Source: Branchiostoma belcheri (lineage: Eukaryota; Chordata; Leptocardii; Amphioxiformes; Branchiostomatidae). Taken from it: a DNA stretch of 64,000 bases. The stretch lies in assembly GCF_001625305.1 (NCBI RefSeq), contig NW_017804465.1:50280-114279 (forward strand), in the 5' to 3' direction. Every line of letters begins with the position of its first letter. The stretch's first letter is position 1. Both the position numbers and the translations under genes were made by a program. Shown here piece after piece: positions 55,515 through 64,000 of the stretch. The notes below the pieces were generated by a model. That model had not been told where the DNA came from. It was given only the letters and a program-made list of their open reading frames with translations, and did not search any database.

Positions 55515-55735
55515 AAAAACAATCTGGATGAGGAAATCTGTCTGATATTGGCTTTTACTGCCATTTCTTAACACATTTTCATCATTTCATACTTGAAGCA
55601 TTTGAAATAGCCCCAAATCAAGCTAGGTGAGGAGACCCTTTATATTTGGGTACCACCAATAAATGGCTAGGACCAGCCAGGATACTAAACAAGCAACCTT
55701 TTTCACATTTTTGCTTCACAGATATTCATATGCTA
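55515..55735 (+). repeat. Repeat family F, copy 3
   Basis: ATCTGGATGAGGAAATCTGT, TTTCATACTTGAAGCATTTG, GGTACCACCAATAAATGGCT. Confidence 0.7.
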
Positions 55736-55814
55736 TGATAGGCTTGATTAATCCTACTAAATTGAAAATTAACTTATCTAAGCTGAAAATTGACAAACAA
55801 TGGTCAATGTGAAA

Positions 55815-55890
55815 TAATACACATTTCAGCACCAAGGAGAGGGCAGCATTTTTGGTGGTGACAGCATTATCTTTTATAGTTGCTCTTTTC
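55815..55890 (+). repeat. Direct repeat J, copy 1, left of a MITE
   Basis: ACACATTTCAGCACCAAGGA ... GGGCAGCATTTTTGG ... ATCTTTTATAGTTGCTCT. It is repeated at 56218-56298. Confidence 0.8.
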
Positions 55891-55891
55891 A

Positions 55892-56190
55892 GGCCACACC
55901 GATTGAATTAATTGGTACTTAGATTTGCCCACTTCATTTTTTTCTGATTTGCAAAATAGAAAGTGGGTTAAGTTAAAGAAAGTCCTTGCCTTCCACGTTA
56001 TTAGTTTTTTCCATTTTGCAGTGGTTTGATTGAAAGTTCAAAGTTCATTGCTTTAATCATAAACCAGCCTGGTATGTTGACTTCATGGCTCCTGTGGTAG
56101 CATTTGGGGCTGAAATAGGATGCTTTGGCTTTTTTTGCTTCATATTTTTTGTAAAACAAATCCGGGAACCAACAAATTGAATTGGGATGC
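55892..56190. mobile_element. MITE family A, copy between two J repeats
   Basis: GGCCACACCGATTGAATTAA left; CGGGAACCAACAAATTGAAT right. The interior holds TGGTTTGATTGAAAGTTCAA, as in 2777-3153 but reversed. Confidence 0.65.
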
Positions 56191-56217
56191 AATGAAAACA
56201 AACCCTAGGCGTTGTGA

Positions 56218-56298
56218 ATTAACACACATTTCAGCACCATGGAGAGGTACAAGGGCAGCATTTTGGTAGTGACATCAATATCTTTTATATTTGCTCTG
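56218..56298 (+). repeat. Direct repeat J, copy 2, right of a MITE
   Basis: ACACATTTCAGCACCATGGA ... GGGCAGCATTTTGG ... ATCTTTTATATTTGCTCT, same orientation as copy 1. Confidence 0.8.
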
Positions 56299-56895
56299 TT
56301 AACCAGGTGAAATATTACTGTTACATTCCCTGTCATCATCTCTTCTTTTGGGGGTCTATCAGCATTTTTCTACTCCACAGTGTATGAGCTTGTGGCTGAT
56401 GAGCTTGTGGCTGACAAAAAGCAAGTCAAAGAAGAAGGCATTTGCAAGCAAGTGCACGATGTTCACCTCCACAATGCTGCAGATATTGTTAAGACTTCAA
56501 CCCTCCCTAAAATTAAACATAACACAGTTCAGGGACACCATTGTACAGAGCCACCTAGGTGTAGCAGGAAGTACTGCAGTCTGTTAATATTACTTGTACA
56601 GTCATCCAGATCAGGAGAAAATATTCAATAGGTAATAACTGTTTACAAGTGTACATGTAGTTATTGTTTAAGTACTTTATAATTTGTTACTTCATATTTA
56701 CTTCACCCCAAGGGAGTGAATTGTTTTGTGCCTCTCTGTCTGTACGTGTATGTTACTGTGGTTCCAATGTAATACACAAGGTAGTGTTGCCACACATCCT
56801 CAGTGTTATTAAAGCTTGGACATGTCAGTACAGCAGCTATGTTTGTCGTGATCAGGACTGAGATGGTTACAGTGCAGTAAGAATGAGGGGGTGAC

Positions 56896-56947
56896 GCTAA
56901 CCCTAATTTAGGGTTACACTAACTGACTAACCCTAATTTAGGGTTAC
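56896..56947. repeat. Two palindromic telomere-like words in tandem
   Basis: TAACCCTAATTTAGGGTTA occurs twice, about 30 bases apart. Each is an inverted pair of the TTAGGG/CCCTAA hexamer. Confidence 0.9.
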
Positions 56948-56954
56948 CATAGGC

Positions 56955-57225
56955 AGGAATCAGAATGTTAAAAGCATACAGCTTAACAGGTTCCTCCTTG
57001 CTCAAGTTATGTAATGGCAATGACTCACAGTTGTACACTTTTACGATCCCAATGCATAATGAAAAGAATAACAAAGTATGCAAACTTTTACACCTAATAC
57101 TTCATACTCAATCTTAAAAAAAACTGTAATAGTATTGGGACAGGATGTAAAGAGCATACAGTTTAGCAGGTTCCTCATTGGGCAAGTTCTGTAATGGCAA
57201 TGGCTCATAATTGTACCCAACTGAT
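56955..57225. repeat. Tandem dimer, about 180-bp unit
   Basis: AAGCATACAGCTTAACAGG..TTCCTCCTTG..CAAGTTATGTAATGGCAATG at about 56970 recurs as GAGCATACAGTTTAGCAGG..CAAGTTCTGTAATGGCAATG at about 57152. Confidence 0.7.
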
Positions 57226-57834
57226 CATCAATTGTACCCCAGTGATCATCGTTTCTTTGACATAATCAGAATCTTACTTTCATTTCCTTCTAAATGAATG
57301 GTCTGAACCCATGCAAGTCAGGATCCAATTATAAAAGTTGATTTTATTACACCCATTAGATATTCATAATGGGTTGTACAGATCCCGATAGGCTGAGGCG
57401 ATACAGTTCTGCAGTAGTGTTTGTTAGCAGTAGGGAATAATCATCACTAATGGTTGATTGTAGATTTATGAATAACGTTGAATGAGACATTGACCTTACA
57501 GCCTTTTATTCCCTTTCCTACTTACTTATCCTTACTTATCCTCATACATTTGTGCATGTATGTGTAGTTTACTGTTTGGTGAGATAACTCAAGAAGCTAT
57601 GTATGGATTGTTATGAAATTTAGTAGGTAGGTAGGTCTTGATGAGACCTGAAAATGATTAGATTTTGAGCTCCCTAGCAGCTTGTCTTAACAATGCAGTG
57701 GAACTTCCAGTTTTGTTCTGTAATTTGTTCAAGAGGAGAGAGATATGATTTTGTTGTTTAATAATAAGTTGCTTCAATGCAGGGGAGAAAAATAAGACCA
57801 AACTCCTAAAATTCTTAAAATCTCTTACACCTTA

Positions 57835-58051
57835 AGCCACACCAACAGGTTTCCTTGGTTCTTGGATACTGTTACATACTGTTACAAAAGGTAAAGAAAA
57901 TAAAAGGCTTGGGTCAAACTTGAATTCAACTATATTTTTACTCTCAGAAACTGTGTACCGAGATGTAGACTTTCCTTCTTTTGTGGACCTTCCAGTCTTG
58001 GATAATTGTTTTGAACCTGCAAACCCCAAAATAAATAAAAAAAAGTGTGGC
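57835..58051. mobile_element. MITE family A, short copy with TTA/TAA flanks
   Basis: TTA then AGCCACACCAACAGG; the right end is AAAGTGTGGCT then TAA. 217 bases, non-coding. A further lone right arm ends at 58345 (ATTGTGGCC). Confidence 0.6.
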
Positions 58052-58599
58052 TTAAGGATTGCAAGAACCCCGTGCTCTTAGGGGCAAGAGTCTGACTACA
58101 AGGCCAATCAGTTGGCAGTGAACTTTAGCTGATACCCTTCACCTTCATTGCAGGTTGCAGGAACTGTAATGCAATGATTCTGTGGTCCACTGATTACTGA
58201 TTGTAAGGGCTTCTTGGAGGTAGAAAGCAGTTGACGGCTGTTGTTTTTGTCAGATGTGCTTCCTACTTCACCTTGAACTGTTGCTTCTGAAATCATTTCC
58301 TACCTTTAAAGGTCCAAAAATCAAGGAACTGTAGACATTGTGGCCTAGGCCTTGACATATAACCAAAGCTACATGTAGGTACTCATTTTCAACTGAGTCA
58401 AGTGACAAAATGGTGTGAAGTGCATTTCCCAAGGGCACAACATTAATTAATGCCTGCCAGAACCTTTATACCCATTCACACAAGAGGTGGAATGTATTGT
58501 GGTCTGAATGAAAATCCTTTAAAAGTTTGTATATTCCTGGATATTTGAAGTGCATTCTAAAAATTCTCAGTAAATTCCATTTTTTTTGCATCCATCCGT

Positions 58600-58823
58600 G
58601 TGGCTGGCCCAAATGATTTTGAGCATGTCCAAAACTTTTTAATGTGAATTGAAGTAGAGAAATGTGGAACAGCATTCTAATAAATATTAAAGTAGCTTTC
58701 AAATGTTGTGTTGGAAAAGATATCTTCTGCAACAGACAACACAATACAACATTGACCGAACAGCCAACAAAAACCTATAAAATTCAGTCTTGTGCAGGCA
58801 AAGTACGTTATGCCGATATGCTC
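58600..58823 (-). mobile_element. MITE family B, copy 8, reverse, left part decayed
   Basis: TTTCAAATGTTGTGTTGGAA..AAGATATCTTCTGCAACAGACAA then GTGCAGGCAAAGTACGTTAT..GCCGATATGCT. Confidence 0.6.
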
Positions 58824-59164
58824 CTATGTACATTGTACAATAGGGAGGCCATTGAACCAATGTACAACATTACAGTAGAGTCATTGACTCCCAAACAAAG
58901 CATTTTGTTGGCAACTTTCCCAAAAATGAAGCATGAGTCTGCAACACTATATAATCAAAGAACAAAACTTGTCTAGTAACTCAACTTAACTGTCCAATTT
59001 CTTCCTGTCTGCTTGTAATAAATCAACATTATTGCGATACTTGCAGACTGACAGTTGTAGTGTATTGTTACATACGAGTTAGCAAAGGTCTAAGATAATA
59101 TATTGCTACAATATACATAGTTAACAAATGCTTCATGCAATAAGAGAAATTGATAGTTATATCA

Positions 59165-59401
59165 TTTGAGGGCCAGGAACTGACACTGTAGCAGACACCC
59201 TATGGTGTCGTATTACACTATGTAGCAAATGGCAGTTGGAGGGGCTGGTCACCATATGTATGTTATTATGAATGTGTTTGAGTAAGCATAAACAAAGCTG
59301 TAGTTTGTTAGAGAGAGAGAGAGAGAGAGTTGGTTAGAGTAGACTGTGTGAAATCAAGGTAAAAATAATATGCATTTGCTTTGCAAATGTTAGTTTTCTA
59401 G
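59165..59401 (+). repeat. Repeat family H, copy with 3' hairpin and CTAG end
   Basis: ACTGTAGCAGACACCC, GGAGGGGCTGGTCACCAT, an (AG)n run, then GCATTTGCTTTGCAAATG (stem-loop) and TTCTAG ending at 59401, followed by TTT. Confidence 0.65.
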
Positions 59402-59810
59402 TTTGAATGTGAATATCTAGCTCTAATGGCCAATTAATAATCAAAAGGAACTGCAAAGAATTAGGCAGCAAATAAGAAGTAAACTTCTTCAACAGTCCAT
59501 GTTGAACTTCTTATGTTGCGGGTGTGATGCACTGCTTTTATTGCTTGCATTGATGCATGGAGGGCATCAAAATTCCATCCTTAACAAAAGTAATAATGAT
59601 GCTGTAGGCATTATACGTGAGCCTGCTTGAGCATGATTTATGGCTTATCTTGTACCACTCAAACGGAACGATGCAGCTACAATACTAAATTCAAATAAAA
59701 CCTGTCCAATTATGACAAAATCAGACATGCATACTTTTGTCATACTTTTTATTGGGATCGTAAAAGCGTCACAGGAAATTGCGACATGCTTAATGGCTGG
59801 CTTATGATGA

Positions 59811-59898
59811 TACTTTAACCTTCTGCCGGCTAAGTTAGCCATTTTGGGCCCAAATTTGTATTGGTTACCAGGTTAGGCAGTAGAGAGAAGGTTAAAGT
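59811..59898. mobile_element. Short foldback element E, copy 5
   Basis: It has a perfect 14-base inverted terminal repeat TACTTTAACCTTCT (59811-59824 and 59885-59898), and the core GGTTACCAGGTTAGGCAG. Confidence 0.8.
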
Positions 59899-61110
59899 AC
59901 AAACATTCATACATTAAGCATTACAGCAACAGCATGTTTTATTCCCTTGACAAGAAGCTCGCTAAGCCTATTATAGAAGAAACCCCAATAACAGTAAACC
60001 AAACTTCTTAATTTATTTATTGAAAATTGCCACATTTGTGGAAGGATTGACATAACAGGTGACTATCAGCTCTTCAAGATGTCAGCCTGGAGACTAGACT
60101 GTAAGGTTTGAGCCACTCACACCTAAACATAATATTTTATTTGTTATTTATCGCCACACTATTTTTGCAAACAATCCTTGTAAAATATGTGTTATTTGAG
60201 GCATGTGACATAATCCTATTCTGTGTTGGTTTTTCTGTTATTACTACAGTGATAAAAACATCACAGGAAGATTTGTCTCGTGGTTTATGACCCTGATTAT
60301 GACACTCGAAAAGTAAACATTCATACTTTCTGCATTATAGCAGCTGGAATGAATTTTCCCTTGAGAAAAATTCCACAAAGGAAAACAGATCTCTATCAAC
60401 AATAAAGTGAGTGATGTGAAAATAATGCAAATGAATATAATCATTTGAACGTTATTTATTTTTTATTCAGAGTAAAGGTTCATACTTCTTGCATTACAGC
60501 TGATTTGCATTTCGTTTTCCCTCTAGAGAGAAAAGCTCAAAATGGGTCACACTAATATCTCCCAGCACTACAACAAGTGATATGAACACACTGCTTGAAA
60601 TGTACCACTTCCATACATGTACATGTATGCAGGTTAGTGTCTAGGTGAAATTCATTCTACCTACATGTATTGCATAATGACAATCATTTAGCATTACATG
60701 GTAATGTGGTACATGGATCATTTCTCTGGAAAGCAGAAAGAGAGCACAAAGTTTAAGACCAACTGATAGCCTAACAGTGAAATGAGCAACGTACAGAGGA
60801 TGCCATAAAATCATGTTCTTGCCGTATTTGAATATTATTCATTCTCATTTCAAATACAAATGTAAAAATAATATTTATATCCTTTTATATGCACTGTAGA
60901 ATGTAACATTTCTCAGGAGCACAAAGACAGAGCACAAAGTTTAAGACATCCTAACAGTGAAATGAGTTAACATGTACAGAGGATGCAAATATAATTTCAT
61001 AATACAAAAACTTTTTGCATTATGACATTACACGGTAATGTGGTATCATTTCTCTGAAGCACGAAGACAACCCGATATCCTGACAGCAATACGAGCGATG
61101 TGAATAGAAT
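59899..61110. repeat. Long-period tandem array, about 160-bp unit, degenerate
   Basis: Two landmark sets recur. TTCATACTT(T)CTTGCATTA-type words fall at about 59905, 60318 and 60478. CATTTCTC(T/A)GG..AGCA words, followed by ACAGTGAAATGAG, fall at about 60720, 60909 and 61048. Spacing varies from 139 to 190. Confidence 0.55.
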
Positions 61111-61119
61111 GTAAATCAG

Positions 61120-61300
61120 TGAGTCGTCGCGCTTCGTTTAATCCTCATCAGGAGCGCGATGCTTAAACAATGGTGCGTTTCGGCGGGCCGGGTCATTCCT
61201 GAGTCAGCAGAATGTGTTTTTAATGGCGGCCGTTTCTCTCCCGTCATGTCCCCGCCGCTTGCGATTTACGACCCACTTACAAAATTAGGGTAGTTAAAAA
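61120..61300. promoter_or_regulatory. CpG-rich candidate conserved element or promoter
   Basis: About 17 CpGs in roughly 150 bases, the densest non-coding island after 10 kb. Motif-like words: TAATCC (61139-61144, Otx/Pitx type), AACAATGG (61166-61173, Sox type), TGAGTCAGCA (61200-61209, MARE/AP-1 type) and TTTACGAC (61265-61272, posterior Hox/Cdx type). It shares nothing with the repeats of the window. Confidence 0.4.
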
Positions 61301-61704
61301 GGTGCAGCAATAAAGGAGGGGGGTTGGCAGACGAGGTAATAGTTCTATGGCTAATTGTGGCGTTCTCAGAGCATTCTGGAATCACTCCCCGAAGAAAGCA
61401 GGAAAATGCTGCAGAATGATAGAGAGACATTTAGGGTTACAAATAGTGGCTGTTGCTCAAAGGATGGAAGAGGTATTGATGGCACGCTGTTAGGGTACCA
61501 TGCTGCCAATTTGAAACAATGAAATAGAGATTAATGTCGTTTGTGATTTTGGTGGTTAAAGTATATGTACTTTTTGTGAAAGATCAGTGCAATTCAGTTT
61601 CCCTGGTATTAGGGCTTCTGCGATACTGTACCTCCTCAAAGTTCAATATGCCATATAAGGTGGGATGTATCCAATGAATAAAATTTCTCTCCAAATCACT
61701 TATT

Positions 61705-61930
61705 TAGAAAGACATCGAATGCAATTTCAGGGTAGCAATACAAAAAATATTCTGGATGAGGAAATGGTCTGATATTAACATTTAGTGCCATTTCTTACAT
61801 GTAATTAGCACATTTTTGTCATCATTTCATACTTGAATGAAGAGTTTGAAATAGGCCAAAAAAGCCATGAACCAACCTGCAATACAGAACAAGCAGCATT
61901 AATTGCAATTTTGCCTCACAGCTTTGGGAT
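61705..61930 (+). repeat. Repeat family F, copy 4
   Basis: ATTCTGGATGAGGAAATGGT, TCATCATTTCATACTTGAAT, GAACAAGCAGCATT, TTTTGCCTCACAG. Confidence 0.65.
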
Positions 61931-62336
61931 AGGGTTGATTCAACTTGAAAAAACATGACTGTCACAGTTTTATAGCCTTGAAATTGCTTTGGGTGCTCAT
62001 GGTGATTTACCGTCTCATTTGTAATGCCAAGTGCTTGTGAATCATGCATCTGACGCAGTGAATGTGGTAGTTTTAGTTGTATAATATGAAGTCAGATGAT
62101 TTTTTTTTGCTATCAAAATTTGTCATTCGTTGATATACGGGTCACACCTGTAAGTCAGCAATTAGTACCATGAATGTATACATCACCTTGTGTTTGTATA
62201 ATTTTGTGTTGAAGATAGGTTTTTTCCAAGTAGAAGTAATATACATGTAAGCATCATGGTCCAAGTAATATGTTAAAACCACATGTATTCATCAAATGTT
62301 ATTACACATGTCTAGCTCAAAAGGTGCAGTATGATA

Positions 62337-62480
62337 GGGTCACACCAATTGATTTTTTAAAGATATGCTTTAAAATCTGAAGAAAAAAAACATAATGATT
62401 ACAAAGCAAAGGACCAAGTCGATGCTTTCAATGCGCTCGCTTTTATGGAGTGAATACAGTCATATTCAAGTATTCCTTCC
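62337..62480 (+). mobile_element. MITE family A left part
   Basis: GGTCACACCAATTGATTTTT followed by AAAGGACCAAG and GAGTGAATACAGTCATATTC. The right end was not located. Confidence 0.4.
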
Positions 62481-62659
62481 TTCCCTCTGTATTTATGATG
62501 TTTATTTTCTATATTTTTACCTTGAGATTAATCCAAGAAAGTAGCAATTTCAATTGGACGTGCAACTTTGAAAAGTCACACTACAATAGAAGACTGATTT
62601 TGATTTACACTCAGTTATACACCTATCCCCTGTTGTCAATCTTGATGGAAACATGAGTA

Positions 62660-62965
62660 AGTAATTGGTCCGTTATGAAGCAGTAAAAGCCGTTTCCCAT
62701 CTCATTAAGTCTCCCATAATCACTCCCATCAGAATTCATACACATTGCATCGCTGCCATCATGGGTCAAATATGTGCATTAAAACAATCAACGTAAAAAG
62801 CATAATTAGGAACTGAAAATGGCAATTAGGTAAATTTTATTCACTTGCCATTTTGCATCTAGCTGGCAGCGCCGGGGGGAATATTATAACAGTTTCAATT
62901 ATTCTGTTCATCAGTCATTAGGATTTATTCATTAGCATTCTGATTGGGAATAGGATAGGCATTGC
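62660..62965. promoter_or_regulatory. Candidate conserved homeodomain-type enhancer
   Basis: Unique AT-rich sequence packed with TAAT/ATTA words (CATTAAAACAATCAACG, GCATAATTAGG, GGCAATTAGGTAAATT, GTCATTAGG, TCATTAGCATTCTGATTGGG). It also carries a GC-rich core CTAGCTGGCAGCGCCGGGG. It has no coding potential and no repeat match. This composition is common in deeply conserved developmental enhancers; conservation itself could not be checked. Confidence 0.4.
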
Positions 62966-63770
62966 TTATTGCTACAACTACATTTTATATCTTCTGAAAT
63001 AGTTATGAAAATAGTTAAAATGCAAATTAAAATTTAGTAGGTTCGTCTTTAAAATTCCAAGGCCACCATTTTCGAAACGTTACATGTTACCTGCTACTGC
63101 ATGCCTTAAGCATGATGAGTATGTCTCTATTGACTATTCTCTTGTTTAGTACATGTGTACATGGTGATAGTAGAATGATGTATTTGACTTTTGTGAAAAT
63201 TTAAACTTTCCTAATCCTAATTTCCAAAGCCAGATAGAGTAAAAGAGTTTTAGGAACTCCAGTTTTTCTGTTAATAATATTTTATTATATAATTCTGTGA
63301 TAAATGTACATGTAGCTTTATTGCACAACAATTGTACAAAGTACAGAGTACTGCATCTACTAGAAGTGCATCTACATGTATCACAGTCTTTAATATATTC
63401 GTGGAGCCTCATCAGTTGATATACAGTAGATACATGTATAATTGAACATTGAATAAAATATTCCTGTCCTGCACATTCAGCTCACTTCCTGGGTCACCTA
63501 CATGTAGGTTCTATTTCCCCCCAGCCCAAAACAAATACAGTCAGTAATGACAAAGGTCATGTGCCCAATGACCATCAGTGTTCAGTCAATAACCTCATAA
63601 CGGCCTGCCCCAAAACTACTCACAACCACTGAAGCGGAATGGGGCCAAGGACAGCTGGAGTTGATAGCCAATACGAACTCAGAAATAAGTGCACAGTCAA
63701 TATGAGAAGTTGACACTTGTCTTGCAAAGTTGTACACAATTGGTATAAGACTACGTAGAAAGGTATTAAA

Positions 63771-63955
63771 CATTTGCAAAGCAATGCATTGTGTGTGCCA
63801 TCACATGGTCTAGTTCAACGAACTATTGTGTCCTGTTTATCATTAAGGTATTAAAACATATAATTCATCTACATGATGACCAGCCCCTCCAACTTGCTAC
63901 ATAATGTAACCCAACACCACAGTCATCTGGTCCAGGTCATTGTGTTTGACCTTTG
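63771..63955 (-). repeat. Repeat family H, copy, reverse
   Basis: CATTTGCAAAGCAATGCATT, GATGACCAGCCCCTCC, CTTGCTACATAATGT and TCATCTGGTCCAGGTCATTG. Confidence 0.6.
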
Positions 63956-64000
63956 TGTACACTTCAGCAGAAGGCCTTAGTTAAGGTCGTATATATTAGT

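Noticed and set aside
59312-59329. (AG)n, (TG)n and homopolymer runs as functional elements
   Set aside because: Ordinary microsatellites (also 22928-22964, 47617-47641, the G-run near 16260 and the C-run near 13480).

Overview
This is a metazoan nuclear DNA window, most likely from an amphioxus (Branchiostoma). The evidence is a three-exon TRIM-NHL gene with GT/AG introns, an AT-rich background sprinkled with TACATGTA-like words, low CpG outside a few islands, and a dense load of short inverted-repeat transposons, tRNA-headed SINEs and minisatellites. The species call is an inference from style and gene content. No database search was possible.

The only protein-coding gene I can support lies on the + strand at 6596-10109 (coding exons 6596-7279, 7750-9217 and 9757-10109, all phases consistent). 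It encodes an 834-residue RING / B-box1 / B-box2 / coiled-coil / low-complexity linker / six-blade NHL propeller protein, that is, a TRIM-NHL ubiquitin ligase and probable RNA-binding regulator. A splice acceptor at 6584-6585, ten bases before the ATG, implies at least one upstream non-coding exon. The CpG-rich stretch at about 370-920 is the best candidate for its promoter, but this is not proven.

The first 6.5 kb holds minisatellites, the CpG-rich stretch, and a cluster of repeats, including a SINE interrupted by a second transposon and a MITE with clean 3-bp target duplications. Two related repeats flank exons 1-2 of the gene.

From about 10.1 kb to 64 kb I see no coding exon. All open frames there are short, unsupported and mostly inside repeats. 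The region contains (a) several MITE-like families with multiple copies, (b) a tRNA-derived SINE family, (c) one degenerate LINE 3' end, (d) perfect or near-perfect long inverted repeats at 12565-12651 and 45290-45449, (e) degenerate long-period tandem arrays, three of which have units near 160-175 bp, and (f) islands of non-repetitive sequence that look like conserved cis-regulatory DNA, the best at 61120-61300 (CpG-rich, with Sox-, Otx-, MARE- and posterior-Hox-like words) and 62660-62965 (rich in TAAT/ATTA words). The simplest reading is a regulatory gene desert or a very large intron or flank of a gene outside the window, colonised by small transposons. I saw no CRISPR array, operon, rRNA or true tRNA gene.
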